DNA of 64,000 bases. It comes from Nonomuraea pusilla. GTDB taxonomy: Bacteria; Actinomycetota; Actinomycetes; Streptosporangiales; Streptosporangiaceae. The number at the start of each line of letters is the position of its first letter. The stretch's first letter is position 1. The translations under genes and the position numbers were made by a program. Below, piece by piece: positions 1-9,238 of the stretch. Where the stretch lies: contig NZ_FOBF01000012.1 of assembly GCF_900109355.1 (NCBI RefSeq), forward strand, positions 208,790 to 272,789, in the 5' to 3' direction. The notes beneath the pieces were generated by a model that made no database searches, was not told the origin of the DNA, and was given only the letters and a program-made list of their open reading frames with translations.

Positions 1-181
1 TCAAACCGCCCGTTCCTCCGCCCGGCATGCCCCGATTCCACCCCAGACTCTAACGGAGGACGGGGCTTCCCGGTGGCGACGCGGGATCCTCGGCACCGTA
101 CGAGCTGATCATGCCGTGGAACCGCGCCGCGCGCACACCGGACGCGTCACCGGGCGGGGACGGCCGCGCGGGTGGCGGCGC
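1..181. other. Window edge, no gene recognised
   Basis: No convincing reading frame with a start, ribosome-binding site or recognisable product is seen here. It is the region downstream of the minus-strand eda gene. Short overlapping frames exist but look like shadows of high G+C sequence. Confidence 0.5.
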
Positions 182-793
182 TCAGCGCAGCGCCGCCGCC
201 TCCGCCGCGAGCTTCTCGACGCGCGCCCAGTCGCCGGAGGCGAGCGCGTCGGCGGGGGTCAGCCAGGTGCCGCCCACGCAGCCGACGTTGGGCAGCGCCA
301 GGTAGGAGGCCGCCGTGTCGGGCCTGACGCCGCCCGTCGGGCAGAACCGCACGTCGGGCAGCGGCCCGGCCAGCGACTTGAGGTAGGGCACGCCGCCCGC
401 GGCCTCGGCGGGGAAGAACTTCAGCTCCTTCAGGCCGCGCTCGGCCAGCGCCAGGACCTCGGACACGGTGGTGGCGCCGGGCAGGTACGGCACGCCGCTC
501 CCGGCCATGGCCTCCAGCAGCGCCGGCGTGGTGCCCGGTGACACGAGGAACGTGGCGCCGGCGGCGACGGCGGCCGCGATGTCGGCCGCGGTGCGGACGG
601 TGCCCGCGCCGACCGTGGCGTCGGGGACCTCGGCGGCGATCCTGGCGATGGCCTCCAGCGCGCCGGCGGTGCGCAGCGTCACCTCGATGGCGGGCAGGCC
701 GCCCGCGACGAGCGCCCTCGCCATGGGCACGGCCGTCTCGACGTCCTCGATCACCACGACCGGGATCACCGGCGCGAGATTGAGCAGGCTCAT
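182..793 (-). CDS. eda: KDPG/KHG aldolase
   Basis: Bifunctional 2-dehydro-3-deoxy-phosphogluconate / 4-hydroxy-2-oxoglutarate aldolase, a class I TIM-barrel enzyme that splits KDPG into pyruvate and glyceraldehyde-3-phosphate, the last step of the cytosolic Entner-Doudoroff pathway. The 203 residues match the usual length. The catalytic glutamate and arginine are in IEVTLRT (E37, R41), and the Schiff-base lysine is K125 in LKELKFFPAE, in the same order as E45/R49/K133 of the E. coli enzyme. A GAGGAG ribosome-binding site sits 6 nt before the ATG. It is the last gene of a minus-strand zwf-edd-glk-eda run, 61 nt after glk, so it is probably co-transcribed with glk. The identity is firm. Confidence 0.95.
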   Translation of the reverse strand: MSLLNLAPVIPVVVIEDVETAVPMARALVAGGLPAIEVTLRTAGALEAIARIAAEVPDATVGAGTVRTAADIAAAVAAGATFLVSPGTTPALLEAMAGSGVPYLPGATTVSEVLALAERGLKELKFFPAEAAGGVPYLKSLAGPLPDVRFCPTGGVRPDTAASYLALPNVGCVGGTWLTPADALASGDWARVEKLAAEAAALR

Positions 794-854
794 GTGTCTC
801 TCCTCATCGGCCCCTCGGGCCGTCGTCCTCGTGAAGCTCGTGCGTGCCGGCCCG

Positions 855-1820
855 TCAGCCCACCAGCTCGGCGGCGGCGCGCCGGGCCAGCCAGGCGGCG
901 GCGCCGGCCAGGCCGGGCTGGGGGTTGACGATCAGGGCGGTGGAGATGCCCCGCAGGTACTCCGCCATGTCCGGGTTGTCGGTGAAACGGGCCCGGAAGG
1001 CGCTGGCGCGCACCCGGTCCACGATACGGGGCAGCACGCCGCCGCCCAGATAGACCCCGCCCCTGGCGCCCAGGGTGAGGGCCACGTTGCCGCTGAAGCT
1101 GCCCAGCATGCCGCAGAAGACCTCGACGGTCTCGGCGCACAGCGAGTCGTCCAGCCTGGCGACGATGTCGGACGCGGTCAGCTCCGGCGCGGTGACGCCG
1201 TTGACCTCGGCCAGCGCCCGGTGCAGCCGCACCAGGCCGGGTCCGGACAGGACGTGCTCGGCCACGACGTGCCGCAGCCCCCGCGACTGGAGCACCCGGA
1301 CGATCTCCAGCTCCCGGCGGTCCACGACGGGCACGGTGACGTGGCCGCCCTCGCCGGGGACGGGCGTCCAGCCGTGCTCGGTGGGCACGAGAGCGCCGAC
1401 GCCCAGCCCGGTGCCCGGCCCGAGCACGGCCTTGACGCCGTGCGCGGGGTCGGGGCCGCCGAGCGACACCAGGTCGGCGCCCTCCAGGTGCGGCAGCGAC
1501 ACCGCCAGCGCCTCGAAGTCGTTGAGCAGGGCGGCGAACGGCACGGCCAGGTCGTGGACGGAGCCCGACCAGGGCGAGTTGGTCAGCCGGTAGCGGTCGC
1601 CGTCGATGGGGCCCGCCACGGCGAGGCAGGCGGCGCCTGGCCTGGCCCCGCCCGCGTGCTCGGCGAGGTAGGTCTCGACGGCCTCGGGCAGGGACGGGTG
1701 GTCGGCCCCCGCCAGGACGGCGACGTGGGAGGGCCGCGCGCCGGCCGAGGTGACCAGGCCGAACCTGGCGTTGGTCCCTCCGACGTCGGCGACCAGCCAG
1801 GGAAGGTCGAATGCGCTCAC
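855..1820 (-). CDS. glk: Glucokinase, Glk (PF02685) type
   Basis: ATP-dependent glucokinase of the E. coli Glk type rather than the ROK type common in actinobacteria. It phosphorylates cytosolic glucose to glucose-6-phosphate and so feeds zwf in the same block. The phosphate-1 loop DVGGTNARF lies at residues 12-20, LLNDFEALAV carries the catalytic aspartate region, and GPGTGLGVG and PGEGGH give the adenosine and sugar loops. At 321 residues it is full length. It starts at GTG with a GGAGG box 6 nt upstream. The CXCG zinc motif of ROK kinases is absent, which supports the assignment. It lies 250 nt after edd, behind a strong hairpin, so it may have its own promoter or be expressed by read-through. 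Confidence 0.93.
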   Translation of the reverse strand: MSAFDLPWLVADVGGTNARFGLVTSAGARPSHVAVLAGADHPSLPEAVETYLAEHAGGARPGAACLAVAGPIDGDRYRLTNSPWSGSVHDLAVPFAALLNDFEALAVSLPHLEGADLVSLGGPDPAHGVKAVLGPGTGLGVGALVPTEHGWTPVPGEGGHVTVPVVDRRELEIVRVLQSRGLRHVVAEHVLSGPGLVRLHRALAEVNGVTAPELTASDIVARLDDSLCAETVEVFCGMLGSFSGNVALTLGARGGVYLGGGVLPRIVDRVRASAFRARFTDNPDMAEYLRGISTALIVNPQPGLAGAAAWLARRAAAELVG

Positions 1821-2070
1821 CGCGTACCTCCAGGGGCTCCGGCGGCGCCAGGGGGGTGGTGCGCCGCGTCCCCGGCAACGGTAGGCGAGCGGCCGGCGCC
1901 CAGGACAGGGTCCCCGGGCGGGGCCGCCGCAGGAGCGGGCCGAGCCGGTGTCCGGCGGCGGCCCGGGACAGGGCCCCCGGCAGGGGCGGGGAAGGGCCCT
2001 GTGAGGGGCCCGGCAGCCGGGGGCCCCGCCAGGGGCCCGCTCGGGCGCCCGGCGGCGGGCGCCCTGAGGG
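1821..2070. other. Extremely G+C-rich edd-glk spacer with hairpins
   Basis: A non-coding 250-nt spacer inside an otherwise compact block. It is full of GGGCCC and GGGGCCC words in both orientations and can fold into several long stems. No start/RBS pair gives a plausible protein. It may attenuate transcription between the zwf-edd and glk-eda halves of the block, but this is inference. Confidence 0.5.
2043..2064 (-). terminator. Hairpin after edd
   Basis: Perfect 8-bp arms GGGCGCCC repeated around a 6-nt GGCGGC spacer, starting 6 nt past the edd stop codon. There is no U-tract, as is usual for actinobacterial terminators. Each arm is itself palindromic. It could be a terminator or an mRNA 3' stabiliser separating zwf-edd from glk-eda. 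Confidence 0.55.
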
Positions 2071-4010
<1,940 letters not shown>

Positions 4011-4014
<4 letters not shown>

Positions 4015-5498
4015 AGTTCCTCCTCGTGCCAGGCGCGACCGCTGCGGCCGAGCAGTTCGTGGGCTCCGGCGGGGCCGGTCGAACCGGCGGGGTAGGGCTC
4101 GGGCAGGTCGGCGTGGGCCTCCCAGGCGTGCAGGATCGGGTCGATCCAGCGCCAGGCGGCCTCGACCTCGTCGCGGCGCATGAACAGCGTGGGGTTGCCG
4201 GAGAGCACGTCGGTCAGCAGCCGCTCGTACGCGTCGGGCACGCGGGCGGCGAACGTCTTGCCGAAGCTGAGCGACAGCGGCACGGGCTTCAGCGTGACCT
4301 CGCCCGCGCCCGGCTCCTTGGCCATGATGTGCAGCTCGATGCCCTCCTCGGGCTGGAGCCGCAGCACCAGGCGGTTCGGGGTGCCGCCGGGGAAGATGGA
4401 GTGCGGCACGTCCTTGAACTGCACCACGATCTCCGAGCGCCGGTACGGCATCCGCTTGCCGGTGCGCAGGTAGAACGGCACGCCGGCCCAGCGCCAGTTC
4501 CTGATCTCGGCGCGGATCGCCGTGAACGTCTCGACCCGGCGGGAGGCCTCGGTGGGCGGGGTGGAGCCGGGCTCGTCGAGGTAGCCGGGCATGCCGTCGG
4601 CGCCGACGTACTGGCCGCGCACGGTGAACCTGTCCACCTCGCCGCCGACGATGGGCCGCAGCGACTGCAGCACCTTGACCTTCTCGTCGCGGATCGCCTC
4701 GCGGTCGTTGCGGGCGGGCGGCTCCATGGCGGTCAGCGTGAGGAGCTGGAGCAGGTGGTTCTGCACCATGTCGCGCAGCGCGCCCGCGTGGTCGTAGTAG
4801 CCGCGCCTGCCCGGGGTGCCGACGGTCTCGGCCGCGGTGATCTGGACGTGGTCGATCCACAGCGAGTTCCAGATCGGTTCGAGGAAGGCGTTGGCGAAGC
4901 GGAGGACCAGCAGGTTCTGGACGGTCTCCTTGCCCAGGTAGTGGTCGATGCGGAAGATCTGGCGCTCGTCGAAGATGGCGCCGACCTCGTCGTTGATCCG
5001 CTGCGCGCTCGGCAGGTCGCGGCCGAGCGGCTTCTCCAGCACGACCCGCGAGCCGGGCGTGACCAGCCCGGCGGCGTGGAGCTCACGGCAGAACGGCCCG
5101 AACGTCATGGGCGGGCTGGCCAGGTAGAACACCCGGTCGCGCTGCTCGTACCCGGACAGCAGGGCGGCCAGCGCCTGCCAGCCGGAGCGGTCGCTGCCGC
5201 CGACGTCCACGGAGACGTGGTGGAGCCGGCCCAGGAAGCGCTGCCACATGGCGTGGTCGTCCACGGGGACCTGGTCGCGTACCTCGGCGTCCACCTTGCC
5301 GCGGAAGTCGGCGTCCGTCAGGCCGCCCCTGGACATCGCGATGACGCGGGTCTCCGGTGCCAGGCGGCCGTCCCTGTCGCTGTGGTACAGCGCGGGGATC
5401 AGCTTGCGCATGGACAGGTCGCCGGTGCCGCCGAAGACGACGAGGTCGGCCGTGTGGGCGCCGGCGTGATCTGCGGGTGAGGTCGAGAGGGGAGACAA
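4011..5498 (-). CDS. zwf: Glucose-6-phosphate dehydrogenase
   Basis: NAD(P)-dependent glucose-6-phosphate 1-dehydrogenase, making 6-phosphogluconolactone for both the oxidative pentose phosphate and Entner-Doudoroff routes. The nucleotide-binding loop GGTGDLSMRK is at residues 23-32, VVLEKPLGRD at about 152-161, and the catalytic signature RIDHYLGKE at 183-191. Its 495 residues are normal for the family. The start is TTG with a GGAG box 9 nt upstream; the preceding 142 nt are the most A+T-rich in the region and hold a promoter and a direct repeat. It is the first gene of the zwf-edd-glk-eda run and divergent from a ROK regulator. No 6-phosphogluconolactonase (pgl) is in this block, so lactone hydrolysis must be supplied elsewhere or occur spontaneously. 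Confidence 0.95.
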
Positions 5499-5539
5499 GA
5501 CGGGAGCTCCGATGATCTACCAACCTGTGGACAGAACGG

Positions 5540-5568
5540 ACACTAACCAGAGTTTGGGTCCCGCACAA
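5540..5568 (-). promoter_or_regulatory. Predicted zwf promoter
   Basis: On the minus strand TTGTGC (5563-5568) is followed after 17 nt by TAGTGT (5540-5545), a fair match to -35/-10 of the principal sigma factor. The predicted start of transcription lies about 35 nt before the zwf TTG start. It overlaps the direct repeat described separately, which would put a bound repressor across the promoter. Confidence 0.45.
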
Positions 5569-5580
5569 GCAGAGTTTTGG
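5548..5580. promoter_or_regulatory. Direct repeat CAGAGTTTGG / CAGAGTTTTGG
   Basis: The decamer CAGAGTTTGG at 5548-5557 recurs as CAGAGTTTTGG at 5570-5580, offset by 22 bp, about two helical turns. Both copies lie in the zwf/ROK divergent region, one between the zwf -35 and -10 and one over the -35. They are candidate half-sites for the adjacent ROK regulator; this is inference from position and spacing. Confidence 0.4.
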
Positions 5581-5640
5581 CATTTGAGATAAAAAAGTAG
5601 CGGCTTTTCATGACGTAAGTGCGTGTGGTTCACTTAGCCG

Positions 5641-6828
5641 ATGCCTCGACGTACCGCCGCGACCCTCGCCACCAGTGGCGAGGTGCTGCGCCTCATCCGC
5701 ACGGGTGAGGCCGTGACGCGGGCCGACCTCGGCCGGGTGACCGGCCTGTCGCGTCCCGCCGTGCAGCTGCGCGTGGGCGAGCTGCTGGAGCGCGGCCTGG
5801 TCGTGGAGCGCACCGACGCCCCCTCCACCGGGGGCCGCCCGCCCGTCCGGCTGGAGTTCAACGCCGGGGGCGGCGTCGTGCTCGTGGCCGCGCTCGGCGC
5901 GAGCCGCACCCGCGTCGCCGTCTGCGACCTCGCCGGGAGCGAGCTCGCCGGGCGCGACTTCGCCATCGACGTCGAGCAGGGCCCCGACGTCGTGCTGCCG
6001 CTCCTCATGGACACCTGGGACGAACTGCTCGGCGACCGGCCCCGCTCCATGATCAGGGGCGTCGGCATGGGCGTGCCCGCCACCGTCGAGTTCGCCCAGG
6101 GCCGCACCGAGAGCGCCCGCGTCATGGCCTCGTGGACCGGCGTGCTGATCCCGCCGATCATCCGCGAGCGCTTCCCCGTGCCCGTCCTCGTCGACAACGA
6201 CGTCAACGTGCTCGCCATCGGCGAGCACCGCGGCGCCTACCCCGACCTCGACGACCTGATGTTCGTCAAGGTCTCCACGCGCATCGGCGCGGGCATCATC
6301 GCGGGCGGGGAGATCCTGCGCGGCGCGCTCGGCGCCGCCGGCGAGATCGGCCACATCCCGGTGCTCGACGGCGCCGGCGTGCTGTGCCGCTGCGGCAACA
6401 CCGACTGCGTCGACTCCGTGGCCAGCGGCACCGCGCTGCTGCGCGACCTGCGCGAGGCGGGCAAGGACGTCAAGACCATCGCCGACGTCACCGCCCTGGT
6501 CCGGGCCGGCGACGCCGAGACCATGGCCATGGTGCGCACGGCCGGGCGCAGGATCGGCGAGGTGCTCGCCGGGGCCGTCAACATCCTCAACCCCTCGGTC
6601 GTCGTGCTCGGCGGCGACGTCGCCGAGGCGTTCGGGCCGCTCGTGTCGAGCATCCGCGAGGTCGTCTACCGCCGCTCCACCGCCCTGGCCACCCGGCGGC
6701 TGCGCATCGAGCCGAGCAGGCTGGGCTCGGGCGCGGGCATCGGCGGCTGCGCCGTCATGGTCCTCGACCACGTCCTGTCGCCTGAGGCGGTCGACGAGAG
6801 CATGACGCTCTCCGCCGTACGCCGCTGA
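5641..6828 (+). CDS. ROK-family transcriptional regulator
   Basis: A NagC/XylR-type ROK protein, 395 residues. Residues 1-60 form a winged helix (LGRVTGLSRPAVQLRVGELL), followed by a sugar-kinase fold: VLVDNDVNVLAIGE near 182-195, RIGAGIIAGGEILRGALG, and GEIGH at 234-238 with the zinc cysteines C249, C251 and C256 in CRCGNTDC. Members usually bind a sugar or sugar phosphate and release DNA. It is divergent from zwf over a 142-nt A+T-rich spacer, so control of the Entner-Doudoroff block plus autoregulation is the simplest role. No Shine-Dalgarno is visible before the ATG. The ligand cannot be read from sequence; a kinase function is less likely because of the DNA-binding domain. Confidence 0.88.
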   Translation: MPRRTAATLATSGEVLRLIRTGEAVTRADLGRVTGLSRPAVQLRVGELLERGLVVERTDAPSTGGRPPVRLEFNAGGGVVLVAALGASRTRVAVCDLAGSELAGRDFAIDVEQGPDVVLPLLMDTWDELLGDRPRSMIRGVGMGVPATVEFAQGRTESARVMASWTGVLIPPIIRERFPVPVLVDNDVNVLAIGEHRGAYPDLDDLMFVKVSTRIGAGIIAGGEILRGALGAAGEIGHIPVLDGAGVLCRCGNTDCVDSVASGTALLRDLREAGKDVKTIADVTALVRAGDAETMAMVRTAGRRIGEVLAGAVNILNPSVVVLGGDVAEAFGPLVSSIREVVYRRSTALATRRLRIEPSRLGSGAGIGGCAVMVLDHVLSPEAVDESMTLSAVRR

Positions 6829-6896
6829 AGTCCTACCGGAAGCGGCTGCGACGGCCGGCGGCGGCACCCCGCGGCCGCCCAGCCCGGGTATCAACG

Positions 6897-6914
6897 CCCT
6901 CCCCCGCGAGGGGG
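6897..6914. terminator. Weak hairpin between convergent genes
   Basis: Between the ROK and ABC-F stop codons the sequence CTCCCCC, GCG, AGGGGGA can form a short G+C stem with a 3-nt loop. It is small and lacks a U-tract, so the terminator assignment is tentative. Confidence 0.3.
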
Positions 6915-6925
6915 AACGGTCGCCG

Positions 6926-8500
6926 CTAGACGTCCCAGCGGGGGTCGTCGCTCTCGCGTACGACGCCGTCGGCGCCGAAGATCAGGTAGCGGTCGAGGTC
7001 GTCGGCGAACCAGCGGTCGTGGGTCACCGCCAGCACCGTACCCTCGTAGGCGGCCAGCCCCCGCTGCAGCGCCTCCGCGCTCGCCAGGTCCAGGTTGTCG
7101 GTCGGCTCGTCGAGCAGCAGCAGGGTGGCGCCCGACAGCTCCAGCAGCAGGATCTGCAGCCGGGCCTGCTGGCCCCCCGACAGCGTCTCGAACGGCCGCC
7201 CGCCCGCCGGGGCCAGCTCGTAGCGGGCCAGCGCGGCCATCGCCTCGTTGCGGGTCAGCGCGTGCCGCTCCATCACCGTCTCGGCGATCGGCCGCCCCGT
7301 CAGGTCGGGCCGCAGGTGGGTCTGGGTGAAATGCCCGGGACGCACCCGCGCCCCCAGGGCGGCCGAGCCGGTGTGCGGGATCGGCTCGCCCGCCAGCAGC
7401 CGCAGGAAGTGCGACTTGCCGGTGCCGTTGAGCCCGAGCACGCCCACGCGCTCGCCGTAGAGCACCTGAGCGGAGAAGGGTCGCAGCAACCCGGTGAGCT
7501 CCAGTTCCTCGCACGTCACGGCGCGCTTGCCGGTCCGTCCGCCCCGCAGGCGCACCCGGACGTTCTGCTCCTTCGGGGCGCGCGGCGGCGGGCCCGCCCG
7601 CTCGAAGCGCTCCAGCCGCGTCAGCGCCGACCGGTACGCCCCCGCCAGCGCGTCGTTGCCGGCCGAGCCCCTGCGCAGCGTGTCGGCCAGGCGGCGCAGC
7701 CTGGCGTGCTCCTCGTCCCAGCGCCGCCGCCGCTCCTCCAGCCGCTCCTTCCTGCGCGCGCGGGCCTCGGCGTACCCGGCGAAGCCGCCGCCGTGCACCC
7801 ACACCCCGCGGTCCTCGACGGTGATCACCCGGTCGGCCGCCTCCGCCAGCAGCCGCCGGTCGTGCGAGACGAGCAGCACGGTCTTGGCCGACGCCCTGAT
7901 CGCCCGCTCCAGCCACTGCTTGGCCGGGACGTCGAGGTAGTTGTCCGGCTCGTCCAGCAGCAGGATCGGGTCGGGGCCGCGCAGCAGCGCCTCCAGCATG
8001 AGCCGCTTCTGCTCGCCGCCCGACAGGGTGGCGAGGCTGCGCCCGCGGACCTCCTCGTACGGCAGGCCGAGCGCCTGCGTCGCGCACGCGTCCCAGGCGA
8101 CCTCCAGCTCGTAGCCGCCCGCGTCGGCGTAGTCGGCGATGGCCTGCGCGTAGGCGAGCTGGCGCGGCTCGTCGTCGCGCGACCGCAGCGCCGCCTCCGC
8201 CGACCCCAGCGCCCGCGCGGCGGCCCGCACCTGCGGGGGCGCGACCTCCAGCAGCAGGTCGCGGACGGTCCCCACGCCGAGGAACTGCCGCATCACCCCG
8301 ACGCCGCCCCCGGCGGACACCCGGCCCTCGGCGGGGGCGAGCTCGCCCGCGATCAGCCGCAGCAGCGTCGTCTTGCCCGCGCCGTTCGGCCCGACGAGCG
8401 CCGCCTTCGCGCCCGGCCCGACCTTGAACGACGCCTCCCGCAGCAGCGGACGCCCGTCGGGCAGCAGGTACGTCAGTCCGCTCACCTCGATGTGCCCCAC
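6926..8500 (-). CDS. ABC-F family ATPase
   Basis: A soluble protein with two ABC ATPase domains and no membrane segments (524 residues), the ABC-F layout; members act on ribosomes as translation factors or antibiotic-protection proteins, and are not transporters. Walker A motifs are GPNGAGKTT (first domain) and GLNGTGKS (second); signatures are LSGGEQKRL and LSGGQQARL; Walker B runs into LLLDEPDNYLD and LLLDEPTDNLD. A charged, Arg-rich linker (ARARRKERLEERRRRWDEE) separates the domains. It starts at GTG. The divergent TetR gene 61 nt away suggests ligand-induced expression, which favours a resistance or stress role over housekeeping EttA. The protected target and drug are unknown. Confidence 0.88.
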   Translation of the reverse strand: MGHIEVSGLTYLLPDGRPLLREASFKVGPGAKAALVGPNGAGKTTLLRLIAGELAPAEGRVSAGGGVGVMRQFLGVGTVRDLLLEVAPPQVRAAARALGSAEAALRSRDDEPRQLAYAQAIADYADAGGYELEVAWDACATQALGLPYEEVRGRSLATLSGGEQKRLMLEALLRGPDPILLLDEPDNYLDVPAKQWLERAIRASAKTVLLVSHDRRLLAEAADRVITVEDRGVWVHGGGFAGYAEARARRKERLEERRRRWDEEHARLRRLADTLRRGSAGNDALAGAYRSALTRLERFERAGPPPRAPKEQNVRVRLRGGRTGKRAVTCEELELTGLLRPFSAQVLYGERVGVLGLNGTGKSHFLRLLAGEPIPHTGSAALGARVRPGHFTQTHLRPDLTGRPIAETVMERHALTRNEAMAALARYELAPAGGRPFETLSGGQQARLQILLLELSGATLLLLDEPTDNLDLASAEALQRGLAAYEGTVLAVTHDRWFADDLDRYLIFGADGVVRESDDPRWDV

Positions 8501-8549
8501 TCGATCCCCGTTCGATTAACTAGACCAACGATCCGGTTCCAGTACAGCG

Positions 8550-8555
8550 TATTAT
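8550..8555 (+). promoter_or_regulatory. -10 hexamer of a leaderless TetR gene
   Basis: TATTAT ends 6 nt before the GTG start of the TetR gene, and no Shine-Dalgarno precedes it. This predicts transcription starting at, or within a base of, the start codon. No good -35 is visible. Confidence 0.45.
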
Positions 8556-8561
8556 CCGGTC

Positions 8562-9206
8562 GTGGACAACGTGTGGCTGCGCCCCCCGCGCGAACCCCGG
8601 CAGACCCTCAGCCTCGGCAGGATCGTGGCCGAGGCCGTCGCCCTGCTGGACGAGGAGGGCGTCGCGCGGCTCACCATGCGCCGGCTCGCCGAGCGGCTCG
8701 GCACCGGCTCCACCACGCTCTACTGGCACGTCAAGACCAAGGACGACGTCCTCGACCTCGCGCTCGACGCCGTCTTCGGCGAGGTGCCGCTGCCCGACGC
8801 GGGCGGCGACTGGCGGGAGCGGGTCCGCGAGGTGATCGGCGGCTGGCGGGCGGCGCTGCTGCGCCACCCCTGGTCGGCCACCATCCTCGACCGGCCGCTC
8901 ATGGGCCCCCACGCGCTGGACCACACCGAGGCCCTCTACGCCGCGCTAGCCGCCGCCGGGCTGGAGGGGCCCCGGCTCAAGGCCGCCGCCTACAGCCTGG
9001 CCAACTTCGTCATGGGGTCGGTCATCATGCAGGTCACCGCGGAGGGACACGGCGACGCCGCGGCGTTCCTGCGGGAGCGCGCCGCGCGCTACCCGCTGCT
9101 GGCCCGCCACGGCCTCGACTGCGACTGGGACGCCGCCTTCGCCGACGGCCTGGGCTTCCTGCTCACCGGCATGCGCGACGGCGGCGGCACGGGCGCGCCC
9201 ACCTGA
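8562..9206 (+). CDS. TetR-family regulator (TetR_C type)
   Basis: A 214-residue TetR repressor. The N-terminal helix-turn-helix runs through LTMRRLAERLGTGSTTLYWHVKTKDD at about residues 44-68; the GTGSTTLYWHV recognition helix is typical of the classical TetR/TetR_C (PF02909) branch, whose C-terminal domain binds tetracycline-like or other hydrophobic ligands. It is divergent from the ABC-F gene with only 61 nt between starts, so it very probably represses both. Start GTG appears leaderless. The ligand is unknown. Confidence 0.85.
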   Translation: MDNVWLRPPREPRQTLSLGRIVAEAVALLDEEGVARLTMRRLAERLGTGSTTLYWHVKTKDDVLDLALDAVFGEVPLPDAGGDWRERVREVIGGWRAALLRHPWSATILDRPLMGPHALDHTEALYAALAAAGLEGPRLKAAAYSLANFVMGSVIMQVTAEGHGDAAAFLRERAARYPLLARHGLDCDWDAAFADGLGFLLTGMRDGGGTGAPT

Positions 9207-9238
9207 GCGGCGCCCGCACCCGCGCGATCTCGGGCCGG

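Noticed and set aside
4015..4860. N-terminal extension of edd into zwf
   Set aside because: Extension has no homology, is Arg/Pro-rich and lies antiphase to zwf; the overlapping GTGA start with an RBS is better.
4026..5480. 484-residue plus-strand open frame opposite zwf
   Set aside because: zwf has all catalytic motifs; the plus frame has none.
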